Below are positions 1-6,039 of a DNA stretch of 6,147 bases, piece after piece. The stretch is taken from positions 1 to 6,147 of the forward strand of contig JAUVTI010000117.1 of the NCBI GenBank assembly GCA_030601605.1, given 5' to 3'. Under the pieces are notes generated by a model. That model saw nothing but the letters and a program-made list of their open reading frames with translations, was not told where the DNA came from and made no database searches. A program made the position numbers and the translations under genes. Source of the DNA: Gemmatimonadales bacterium (GTDB taxonomy: Bacteria > Gemmatimonadota > Gemmatimonadetes > Gemmatimonadales > GWC2-71-9). Position 1 is the stretch's first letter. Each line of letters begins with the position of its first letter.

Positions 1-1
1 G

Positions 2-1138
2 CGCGACGGCCTCGAGAACGTGCACGGTGAACAGGTCATGGTCCCGCGCTGGGTGAGGGGTCAGGAGTCGGCCCAGCTCATCGAGCCGCGCTCCAAGCCG
101 CTCCAGATGCTGAGCCTGGGCAACAGTGTCGGCACCCCTCCGGAGGGCGTCGAGGCCGAGGTGATGGTGGTCCGCAACTTCGACGAGCTCGAGCGGCGCG
201 CGGGCGAGGCGCGAGGCAGGATCGTGCTGTTCAACGCGCCGTTCACGGGCTACGGGCAGACGGTGCGCTACCGGCTGTACGGAGCGGTCGCGGCGGCCCG
301 GCACGGGGCGGTGGCCAGCATGATCCGCTCGGTGACGCCACAGTCGCTAAACACCCCGCACACCGGCGCGATGTCCTACAGCGACACCGTTCCGCAGATT
401 CCGCACGTGGCGCTCACCATCGAGGACGCCGAGCTGCTGCAGCGGATGGCCGATCGGGGAGAGCGCATCGTCGTCCGGCTCAGGCTGGGGGCGCACCAGT
501 ATCCCGACGTCCCCTCACGCAACGTAGTGGCGGAGCTGAGGGGCACAGAGAAGCCCGAGGAGGTGGTGGTCCTGGGCGGGCACATCGATTCGTGGGACGT
601 GGGGCAGGGCGCGATGGACGACGGCGGCGGCTGCGTTGCCGCCTGGGAGGTAGTACGCCTCCTCGAGCGTCTGGGACTCAGGCCGCGCCGCACGATCCGC
701 GTAGTGATGTGGACCAACGAGGAGAACGGCCTCCGTGGTGGCAGGGAGTACCGTGATGCCCATCGGAGTGAGATCGACGACATCGTGCTCGCGATCGAAT
801 CGGACGCGGGCGTGTTCCAGCCGAGCGGCTTTGGTTTCGGCGGCTCGGACTCCGCATATGCGATAGTCGCCGAGGTCGGCAAGCTGCTCGAGCGGATCGA
901 GGCGGGACGCATCACGCGGCCGGGCGGCGGGGCGGACATAGGCCCGCTCATGCGTGCCGGCGTACCCGGCATGGGGCTCTCGGTGGAAGGCTCGCGGTAT
1001 TTCTGGTATCATCACAGCCACGCCGACACATTGGACAAGCTGGACCCCCGCGAAATGGCGCTCTGCGTTGCGGCAATGGCGGTCATGGCGTACGTTGTCG
1101 CCGACTTGCCGGAGCGGCTGCCCCGGGCCGGGGGCTGA
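2..1138 (+). CDS. M28 family zinc metallopeptidase (carboxypeptidase Q-like), 5' end cut off by window
   Basis: This is the C-terminal part of a secreted M28 peptidase that removes amino acids from peptides with a two-zinc centre. The reading frame is open to the left edge, and the residues before the GTG at 20 (DGLENVHGE) already fit the family, so that GTG is internal and the signal peptide lies outside the window. Counting from the GTG, residues 45-160 look like a PA-type lid domain and 165-372 form the catalytic domain. The expected metal ligands are present: H188 and D190 in GGHIDSWD, D200 in GAMDDGGG, the E234-E235 pair in WTNEENG, D262 in ESDAG, and H332 in YHHSHADT by spacing to the Asp-Thr pair. 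Family membership is secure. The exact substrate is not; carboxypeptidase Q-like dipeptidase activity is inferred from similarity. The P460-type cytochrome gene follows 60 nt downstream on the same strand, and a shared transcript is possible. Confidence 0.93.
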   Translation, partial: RDGLENVHGEQVMVPRWVRGQESAQLIEPRSKPLQMLSLGNSVGTPPEGVEAEVMVVRNFDELERRAGEARGRIVLFNAPFTGYGQTVRYRLYGAVAAARHGAVASMIRSVTPQSLNTPHTGAMSYSDTVPQIPHVALTIEDAELLQRMADRGERIVVRLRLGAHQYPDVPSRNVVAELRGTEKPEEVVVLGGHIDSWDVGQGAMDDGGGCVAAWEVVRLLERLGLRPRRTIRVVMWTNEENGLRGGREYRDAHRSEIDDIVLAIESDAGVFQPSGFGFGGSDSAYAIVAEVGKLLERIEAGRITRPGGGADIGPLMRAGVPGMGLSVEGSRYFWYHHSHADTLDKLDPREMALCVAAMAVMAYVVADLPERLPRAGG

Positions 1139-1188
1139 GGAACCCCTGCTTGCCGGGTGCAGTTACTCCTTCTGTACATCCAATTTTT

Positions 1189-1194
1189 GGGAGG
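1189..1194 (+). promoter_or_regulatory. Ribosome-binding site that sets the cytochrome start
   Basis: GGGAGG lies 4 nt before the ATG at 1199. It supports that ATG over the in-frame GTG at 1157, which has no such site and would put 14 hydrophobic residues before the lipoprotein signal. Confidence 0.7.
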
Positions 1195-1198
1195 CACG

Positions 1199-1717
1199 AT
1201 GAAGCTCCGCACAGTTGGTACTCTGCTTACCGCATGCGTTCTCGCGCTCGGCGCAGCGTGTACGACAGCCGAACAGGGCGACGGTGAGGCCGCGTCCTAC
1301 GCCCAGCCCGACACGACGGCCGAGGCACTCTGGACGCACATGGAGGAGGCAGCTTACACGGAGAATTGGACCCTCTGGCCGGACAAGGGTGCGCTGTACA
1401 TGGGCACAGAGCCCCACGGCATGCTGCTCACCACCTACCTGAACGATCTGGCCCTGGACGCGGTCACGAACAAGGCCGGGGCCATGTCGGCCGGCGCGAT
1501 TGTGGTGAAGGAGAACTACATGCCGGACAGCACCCTCGCCGCGATCACGATCATGTACAAGTCCGAGGGCTACAATCCGGACGTCAACGACTGGTTCTTC
1601 GTGAAGCGCCTGGCCGACGGGACCGTCGAGGCGTCAGGCCGCGTCGGTATGTGCCAGGGATGCCACGCACAGGTGGCCGACAACGACTACCTGTTCACCG
1701 GATCGCTCAGCCAGTAG
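1199..1717 (+). CDS. Cytochrome P460 family c-type haem lipoprotein
   Basis: This 172-residue protein is predicted to be exported and lipid-anchored outside the cytoplasmic membrane. Residues 1-20 form a signal peptide with a basic start (MKLR) and a hydrophobic core, and LGAAC ends at C21, a lipobox. A linker up to about residue 40 leads into a domain with family landmarks: EPHGM at 71-75, YLNDLAL at 80-86, IVVKENY at 101-107, GYNPDVNDWFF at 124-134, and the C-terminal haem site C152-Q-G-C155-H156 followed by a DYLF segment. Family members are small mono-haem proteins that oxidise hydroxylamine or bind NO; true P460 proteins crosslink a lysine to the haem, while related cytochromes c'-beta do not. 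I cannot tell from sequence alone which lysine, if any, is crosslinked (K63, K92, K104 and K121 are present). A role in nitrogen-oxide detoxification or electron transfer is inference. A hairpin terminator follows. Confidence 0.87.
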   Translation: MKLRTVGTLLTACVLALGAACTTAEQGDGEAASYAQPDTTAEALWTHMEEAAYTENWTLWPDKGALYMGTEPHGMLLTTYLNDLALDAVTNKAGAMSAGAIVVKENYMPDSTLAAITIMYKSEGYNPDVNDWFFVKRLADGTVEASGRVGMCQGCHAQVADNDYLFTGSLSQ

Positions 1718-1737
1718 CTCGCGGCGCTCCGACGAAC

Positions 1738-1770
1738 ACGCGGCCGGGGACCCTTGGTCTCCGGCCGCGT
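1738..1770. terminator. Strong hairpin between convergent genes, likely bidirectional terminator
   Basis: The arms ACGCGGCCGGGGACC and GGTCTCCGGCCGCGT pair over 15 bp, including one G-U pair, around a 3-nt CTT loop. It lies 20 nt after the cytochrome stop and 33 nt beyond the stop of the convergent channel gene. Neither side has a clear T-run, so it is not a textbook intrinsic terminator; GC-rich genomes often use such hairpins to stop or protect transcript ends. Confidence 0.65.
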
Positions 1771-1803
1771 TGCGTTGGGGCCCGGAATGTCCGCCGTCGC
1801 CGG

Positions 1804-2771
1804 CTAGCTGTCGGCCTCGTGTCTCGCCAGCGCGCCCAACGATTCGAGCTGTGAGCGCGTGCCCAGCGCGATCAACACGTCGCCCGGCTCGAGGCGCATC
1901 TCCGCGGGCGGGTTCGTGAGGATCGCGCCCTGGTCGTGACGCCGAATGGCGAGCACGTTGGCGCCGGTTTGGCTCCGAATATCGGACTCCCTGGCCGTCT
2001 TGTTGTGAAGGTCGCTGCCCTCGGTGACACGGCACTCCTCGAGCCACAGCTCGAGGTCCCCCGAGTGCATCACGATGTCGAGGAAATCGGTCACCGACGG
2101 GTAGAGCAGCTGTCGCGCAATGCGCCGGCCGCTCAGCCGGTAGGGAGAGATCACGTGCGTAGCCCCCGCGCGCTTCATCTTGGGCTCGCTTGACGGCTGA
2201 TTGGCCCGCGCCACTATCGGGAGGTCCAGCTTCAGCGTGTGGGCGCTCAGCGCTACGAAGAGGTTGGTGGCGTCGTCCCCCGTCGCCGCGACCAGGCCGG
2301 CGGCGCGTCGTTCAGCGCGTCCGCCTTGGCCTCGACCACGACGCACTGCTTGTCTTGGCTCATCAGGTCGAGCATGACCTGCTGGCCCACCCGACCGAAC
2401 CCGCAGATGACGTAGTGCCCACTCAGGGCATCGATGCGCTGCTGCATGCGTGCCTTCCGTAGCGAGCCGGTGAGCTCACCGCTGATGATGTAACGCGAGA
2501 TGGCGGCAAAGAGGTAGGTCACGGCACCTACGCCGGCCAGGATGAGGCCCGCCGTGAAGATGCGGCCCGGGGGTGAGAGGGGCCGGACCTCGCTGAACCC
2601 CACCGTGGACAGCGTGATGATCGTCATGTAGACGGACTCGACAAAGCTCCATCCCTCCAGCGCCATGTATCCGATGATGCCCACCGACACGACGGACCCC
2701 AGGATCATGCCGAACCACATCAGGCGCCGGCGGATCTGTATGTGTGGGTGAGTCGTGCGATGCAGAGTCAT
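1804..2771 (-). pseudogene. Two-TM potassium channel with RCK (TrkA-N/TrkA-C) domains, disrupted by a frameshifting deletion
   Basis: The upstream part (2771 down to about 2304, 156 residues) has TM1 at about 19-36, a pore loop with filter TVGFS at 56-60, TM2 at about 72-92, and the start of a Rossmann RCK domain with G124-F-G126-R-V-G129 and an acidic residue at the end of the second strand (E147 in VVVEAKA). The reading then leaves frame. The downstream part resumes from about 2304 in another frame as AAGLVAATGDDATN and continues through the rest of TrkA-N and a TrkA-C domain to TAG at 1804-1806. The family segment containing the usual GDAT motif, some 22 residues, is absent, and the gap must be 1 modulo 3 nt to restore frame. 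The intact family gates K+ flow by ligand binding to the RCK ring. Read as is, the product would end shortly after the pore domain. The defect may be a real mutation or an assembly or sequencing error. The start at 2771 is chosen because MTLHRTT leads directly into the basic pre-TM1 segment; an ATG at 2846 would add 25 Gly/Ser-rich residues, and neither start has a convincing ribosome-binding site. Confidence 0.8.
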
Positions 2772-2870
2772 GGGAGTGGTGCCAAAGCTGCCGCCACCTC
2801 CTGTCGCAGGCAAGTGCGAGGTGCCGCTGGCCCCGCTCCCGTGCATGGGATATTGTTGACACCCTCGGCG

Positions 2871-2887
2871 CGTGCGGCCGCCGCACG
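2871..2887. promoter_or_regulatory. Perfect inverted repeat in the divergent upstream region
   Basis: CGTGCGG and CCGCACG form 7-bp arms around a 3-nt CCG centre, 44 nt before the dodecin ATG and upstream of the channel gene. It could be an operator for a dimeric regulator or a 5'-UTR hairpin. A TTGACA at 2856-2861 lies just to its left and would suit a -35 box for dodecin, but no good -10 box is seen at the right distance. High GC makes chance palindromes common, so function is uncertain. Confidence 0.3.
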
Positions 2888-2917
2888 AGGCGTTCGCCGC
2901 TCAACCCACCCTCCTTC

Positions 2918-2923
2918 AAGGAG
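2918..2923 (+). promoter_or_regulatory. Ribosome-binding site that sets the dodecin start
   Basis: AAGGAG stands 8 nt before the ATG at 2932. It selects that start over the in-frame start at 2872, which would add 20 residues not found in dodecins. Confidence 0.8.
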
Positions 2924-2931
2924 CGCAGTCA

Positions 2932-3141
2932 ATGCAGGATCACGTCTACAAGACCACAGAGATCGTCGGTACCTCGGGCAAGAGCATCGAGGACGCGGTG
3001 CAGAAAGCGGTTGGTCGGGCGGCAAAGACCGTGCGCAACATGCGCTGGGTCGAGATCAAGGAGGTGCGCGGCCATATCGAGGGCAGTGCCGTGACGCAGT
3101 GGCAGGTCATCATGAAGATCAGCTTCACGCTGGATGACTGA
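2932..3141 (+). CDS. Dodecin, flavin-binding storage protein
   Basis: This 69-residue protein matches dodecin over its whole length, the usual size for the family. Dodecins form hollow 12-subunit cytoplasmic shells that bind flavins (riboflavin, FMN, FAD or lumichrome) in stacked pairs, buffering free flavin and limiting its photochemistry. The landmarks are the opening VYKTTEIVGTS (residues 5-15), the helix SIEDAVQKAVGRAAKT (18-33), then RWVEIKEVRGHIE (38-50) and QWQVIMKISFTLDD (56-69). W39 corresponds to the flavin-stacking tryptophan, and Q58 to the glutamine 19 residues later that hydrogen-bonds the isoalloxazine ring. A strong ribosome-binding site precedes the ATG. The last 8 nt overlap the first possible start of the M55 peptidase gene, so the two are probably cotranscribed and translationally coupled. 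The bound flavin cannot be predicted from sequence. Confidence 0.95.
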   Translation: MQDHVYKTTEIVGTSGKSIEDAVQKAVGRAAKTVRNMRWVEIKEVRGHIEGSAVTQWQVIMKISFTLDD

Positions 3142-4051
3142 CGCCATGCGCTCCTGGTCGATAGGGCTCTCGGGCCTGCTGCTGGCTGCGATCCTAGCCA
3201 CACCAGCTTGGGCGCAGCGCGGGCCCCACAAGGTTTACATCTCCGCCGACATGGAAGGCGTGGTGGGGGTGGTGACCGGTGCCCAGCTGGGACCGAGCGG
3301 CTTCGAGTACAGTACGGCGCGCAAGTACATGACCGAGGAGGTCCTGGCCGCCATCCGCGGCGCGCGGGCGGCCGGTGCCACCGAGATATTGATCAGCGAT
3401 TCCCATGGGAACGGCCAGAACCTGCTGCTCGACGAGCTGCCGCCGGACGTGACGGTCGTGCGGTCCTGGCCGCGGCCCCTGATGATGATGGAGGGCATCG
3501 ATGAGACCTTCGATGCGGCCATCTTCATCGGCTACCACGCCGGCACCACGAATCCGGATGGGGTCCGCGCCCACACCATGTCCAGTGCTCGACTGGCGGA
3601 CATCCGCCTGAACGGCCAATCCGTACCCGAGGGAGGGATCAACGCCGCCATCGCGGGGCACTTCGGCGTTCCGGTGGTGATGGTCTCGGGCGACGACGCG
3701 GCGGTGGCCGAGGTCCGCCACGTGGTGGGAGACATCGAGGGCGCCGTGGTCAAGTGGAACTACAGTTTCCACTCCGCCAGGACGCTGATGCCGGAGGCGG
3801 CGTATGCGCTCATCGAGGAGAGGGTCGAAGCTGCCCTCCGCCGCCTGGACGACTTCCAGCCGCTGGTGCTCGAGAAGCCGATTACCCTCGACGTGCGCTT
3901 CAAGAACTACCGGCCGTCGCAGCTGCTGGCGTACCTGCCCATAGTGGAGCGGACGGATGCCCACAGCATCCGCTACGTCGCGGATGACATGGTTGCGGTG
4001 TCCAAGTTCCTGGAGTTCATGCTCAACTACGAGGCCGGGCTGGAACCGTAG
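3134..4051 (+). CDS. Exported M55 family D-aminopeptidase (DppA-like)
   Basis: M55 peptidases are zinc enzymes that release N-terminal D-amino acids, such as D-Ala, from short peptides; Bacillus subtilis DppA is the type member. Aligned by motif to DppA, the five zinc ligands are D39 and E41 (YISADMEG), H91 (SDSHG), H135 (GYHAG) and E166 (PEGGINA). H147 (RAHTM) matches the DppA catalytic histidine 115. All are present, so the enzyme should be active. Unlike cytoplasmic DppA it has a Sec signal peptide, roughly residues 5-27, ending in an AWA-Q cleavage site, so it should act in the periplasm, perhaps on cell-wall-derived D-Ala peptides (inference). The ATG at 3134 overlaps the dodecin stop; the ATG at 3146 gives a more standard signal peptide (MRSWSIGL) and lies 4 nt after that stop. 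I cannot decide between them, since neither has a clear ribosome-binding site and coupling to dodecin is likely. At 305 residues it is somewhat longer than DppA because of the signal peptide and C-terminal differences. Confidence 0.93.
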   Translation: MTDAMRSWSIGLSGLLLAAILATPAWAQRGPHKVYISADMEGVVGVVTGAQLGPSGFEYSTARKYMTEEVLAAIRGARAAGATEILISDSHGNGQNLLLDELPPDVTVVRSWPRPLMMMEGIDETFDAAIFIGYHAGTTNPDGVRAHTMSSARLADIRLNGQSVPEGGINAAIAGHFGVPVVMVSGDDAAVAEVRHVVGDIEGAVVKWNYSFHSARTLMPEAAYALIEERVEAALRRLDDFQPLVLEKPITLDVRFKNYRPSQLLAYLPIVERTDAHSIRYVADDMVAVSKFLEFMLNYEAGLEP

Positions 4052-4067
4052 GGCGGCCGCTTCCTGT

Positions 4068-4083
4068 GCGCCGCGCCCGGCGC
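4068..4083. terminator. Short hairpin between convergent M55 and malic enzyme genes
   Basis: GCGCCG and CGGCGC pair around a CGCC loop, with possible G-U extension at the base, inside the 35-nt gap between the two convergent stop codons. There is no T-run. Its position suits a shared terminator, but in GC-rich sequence the evidence is weak. Confidence 0.35.
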
Positions 4084-4086
4084 GTG

Positions 4087-6012
4087 CTACACGTAGCTGT
4101 GATACTCCGGGTAGTACATCTGCGACCGAACCAGCGCCATGATGTCCTTCGGCCGCCGGCGCCGGGCCAGGCCCTCGTCCCAGGCGTACTCCGCGACCGC
4201 CGCTGCGATCGCTGCCGACACCTCGCGGATCGCCTCGAGCGGCGGCAGGATGGAGCCCTGCTGCAACTCCTCGTCGGTCGTCAAGTCGGCCGCGGCCCGT
4301 GTCGCGACGTAGAACATGTCGTCGGTCACGTGCTTGGCCCGCGAAATCACCGCGCCTAATCCGAGCCCGGGGAATATGTAGGCGTTGTTCCCCTGCGTGG
4401 GCACGTGCCGCTTGCCCTTGTATGTCACGGGATCGAACGGGCTGCCGCTGGCGAAGATACACCGGCCGTCCGTCCACTCGTACGCCTGCTCGGCGGTGCA
4501 CTCCGCCTTGGACGTCGGATTGGAGAGCGCGAACACGATGGGCCGCTCATTGATCTCGGCCATGCGGCGCACGATCGGTTCGGTGAAGGAATGCGCTTTG
4601 CCCGACACGCCTATTATGGCGGTGGGTTTGGCCGCCTCGATGGCGGCCGCCAGATCCGGGAGGAACTCGTAGTCGCGGGCGTATGGCAGCTTGTGCTCCG
4701 CCAGGTCCTTGCGGGACTTCACGACCAGGCCCTTGGAATCCACGAACCACATCCGGCTCATGGCTTCCTTTTGGGACATTCCCTCGCGCGTCATGGCCGA
4801 CACGCACAGGCTGGCGATCCCGATGCCGGCCTCGCCGGCACCCAGGAACAGCAGCGTCTGCTTGGTGATGTCCTGCCCCGTGATCCGCCCTGCGCCGAGC
4901 AGGCCCGCCAGCGTCACGGCGGCTGTGCCCTGAATGTCGTCGTTGAAGGTGCAGATCCGGTCGCGGTACTTCTCGAGCAGCCGGAACGCGTTGCGGGTGG
5001 CGAAGTCCTCGAACTGGATCAGCGCTTCAGGGAACAGCCTCCCCGCCGCGGTGATGAACTCCTCCACGAACTCGTCATACTCCGCGCCGCGCAGCCGCTT
5101 CTGCCGAATGCCGATGTAGAGCTCGTCCTCCAGCAACTCCTCGTTGTCCGTTCCCACGTCGAGCGTGACGGGGAGCGTGAGTCGCGGGTGCACGCCGGCG
5201 CAGGCCGTGTAGAGCGACAACTTGCCGATGGGAATGCCCATCCCTTGCGCGCCCAGGTCGCCCAGGCCGAGGATGCGCTCGCCATCGGTCACCACGATGA
5301 CGCCCACGTCCTTTTCCGGCCAGTTGCGCAGCACCCTGGCAATGTGGCCCTTGTGCTTGGCCGAGATGTAGAGGCCGCGCGGCTGCCGGAAGATGTGACC
5401 GAACTTGGCACACGCCTCACCCACCGTGGGCGTGTAGATGATCGGCATCATGTCGTAGATGTTGTCGATCACCGTGCGGTAGAACAGCGTCTCGTTGCGG
5501 TCCTGCAGCGCGATCATGAAGATGTACTTCTCGAGGGGCGTGGGCTTCTGCTTGTAGTTCTCCAACACCCGGTTCAGCTGCTCCTCGATCGTGTTCACGA
5601 CCGGCGGCAGCAACCCGCGGAGCCTGTAGGCGTCCCGCTCCTCCTCGCTGAACGCCGTCCCCTTGTTGATCCGGGCGTCGTGTAGCAGGGCGGTACTCGT
5701 GGGGAGCGCCGACTTGGCGCGGCCTTCGGTGGCCCGCTTGCGGGCCTCGGCCCGCTTCTTGAGCTCACGGGTGGCCTTGGTCGTCGCCGCTGCAACGCGC
5801 TTTGCTCCAGTGCGGGCCGTCTTCTTGGCGGCCTTGGTCGCCTTCTTCACCCGGCGGCGCGCGGTCTTCTTCGCCTTCTTGGCGGCCCGCTTCACCTTGC
5901 GGGCAGTCGTCTTCTGCATCTTCTGGGCCTTCTTCGCCCCGCGGCGGACGGCCTTCTTGGTCGACTTGGCAGCCTTTTTCATTTTGGATCGCTTCGCTCT
6001 CTTGAGCGCCAC
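4087..6012 (-). CDS. Malic enzyme (oxidative decarboxylating) with histone H1-like N-terminal extension
   Basis: Malic enzyme converts malate to pyruvate and CO2 with reduction of NAD(P)+. The 641-residue product has two parts. Residues 1 to about 103 are an added basic Lys/Ala-rich region (described separately). Residues from about 105 to 641 (about 537 residues) are a full-length large malic enzyme of the SfcA/MaeA and eukaryotic type, opening with TALLHDARINKGTAF. Catalytic features are intact: Y193 in YTPTVGEAC, the DGERILGLGDLG segment (243-254), K264 in PIGKLSLYTACAG as the general-base lysine, metal ligands E335-D336 (QFEDF) and D359 (FNDDIQGTA), the dinucleotide loop G391-A-G393-E-A-G396, and the SNPTS (497-501) and GNNAYIFPG (541-549) motifs. 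The segment after strand 2 reads VDSKG (424-428), which also occurs in NADP-dependent enzymes, so the cofactor is left open. The GTG start at 6012 has a good ribosome-binding site. The gene appears to stand alone, converging on the M55 gene 35 nt away. Confidence 0.96.
   Translation of the reverse strand: MALKRAKRSKMKKAAKSTKKAVRRGAKKAQKMQKTTARKVKRAAKKAKKTARRRVKKATKAAKKTARTGAKRVAAATTKATRELKKRAEARKRATEGRAKSALPTSTALLHDARINKGTAFSEEERDAYRLRGLLPPVVNTIEEQLNRVLENYKQKPTPLEKYIFMIALQDRNETLFYRTVIDNIYDMMPIIYTPTVGEACAKFGHIFRQPRGLYISAKHKGHIARVLRNWPEKDVGVIVVTDGERILGLGDLGAQGMGIPIGKLSLYTACAGVHPRLTLPVTLDVGTDNEELLEDELYIGIRQKRLRGAEYDEFVEEFITAAGRLFPEALIQFEDFATRNAFRLLEKYRDRICTFNDDIQGTAAVTLAGLLGAGRITGQDITKQTLLFLGAGEAGIGIASLCVSAMTREGMSQKEAMSRMWFVDSKGLVVKSRKDLAEHKLPYARDYEFLPDLAAAIEAAKPTAIIGVSGKAHSFTEPIVRRMAEINERPIVFALSNPTSKAECTAEQAYEWTDGRCIFASGSPFDPVTYKGKRHVPTQGNNAYIFPGLGLGAVISRAKHVTDDMFYVATRAAADLTTDEELQQGSILPPLEAIREVSAAIAAAVAEYAWDEGLARRRRPKDIMALVRSQMYYPEYHSYV
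5713..6012 (-). other. Encoded Lys/Ala-rich, histone H1-like basic domain (residues 1-100 of the malic enzyme ORF)
   Basis: Of the first 100 residues, 45 are Lys or Arg, 25 are Ala and only 3 are acidic (E83, E89, E96). AAKK, KKA and TAR patterns recur, as in histone H1 tails, chlamydial Hc1 and Pseudomonas AlgP, proteins or tails that bind DNA or other polyanions. Residues 80-100 contain more Glu and look like a helical linker into the enzyme. I see no fold signature, so the segment is probably disordered or forms a single basic helix. DNA or RNA binding is inferred from composition only. No in-frame ATG, GTG or TTG is evident between the end of this region and the enzyme domain; the later internal candidates (M11, M32, GTG at V40 and V55) all keep about 50 or more basic residues. 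Confidence 0.85.
5821..5887 (-). repeat. Direct repeats within the basic domain coding sequence
   Basis: CTTCTTGGCGGCC (plus-strand reading) occurs at 5821-5833 and again at 5875-5887, 54 nt or 18 codons apart and in the same frame. Both encode an A-A-K-K core. Partly matching CTTCTT blocks fill the space between. Such in-frame repeats can expand or contract by slippage, so the length of the basic domain may vary between strains. Confidence 0.6.
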
Positions 6013-6019
6013 GGAATTA

Positions 6020-6027
6020 CCCCTTCT
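6020..6027 (-). promoter_or_regulatory. Ribosome-binding site that sets the malic enzyme GTG start
   Basis: On the minus strand AGAAGGGG lies 7 nt before the GTG at 6012. The next in-frame ATG (M11, at 5982) has only a weak purine stretch before it. This supports translation of the whole basic extension. Confidence 0.6.
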
Positions 6028-6039
6028 GGTTTGGACGAG

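Noticed and set aside
376..1021. Two minus-strand frames opposite the M28 peptidase.
   Set aside because: Both are antisense to a domain with all zinc ligands, and neither shows any recognisable motif.
1150..1180. Possible promoter before the cytochrome: TTGCCG at 1150 and TACATC at 1175.
   Set aside because: The 19-nt spacing is long and both hexamers match poorly. Expression from the upstream peptidase promoter is equally possible.
1366..1854. Plus-strand frame overlapping the cytochrome gene.
   Set aside because: It lies in an alternate frame of a gene with clear signal peptide and haem motifs, and its composition is a typical Arg/Gly/His-rich shadow.
3194..4501. Long minus-strand open frame opposite the M55 gene and the end of the malic enzyme gene.
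   Set aside because: It is antisense to a gene with every catalytic motif, its product is Arg/His/Gly-rich with no recognisable domain, and it runs across the boundary of two real genes. It is a high-GC shadow.
4405..5685. Plus-strand open frame of 426 codons opposite the malic enzyme gene.
   Set aside because: The product resembles no family and reflects the third-position GC of the minus-strand gene. The catalytic motifs lie on the minus strand.
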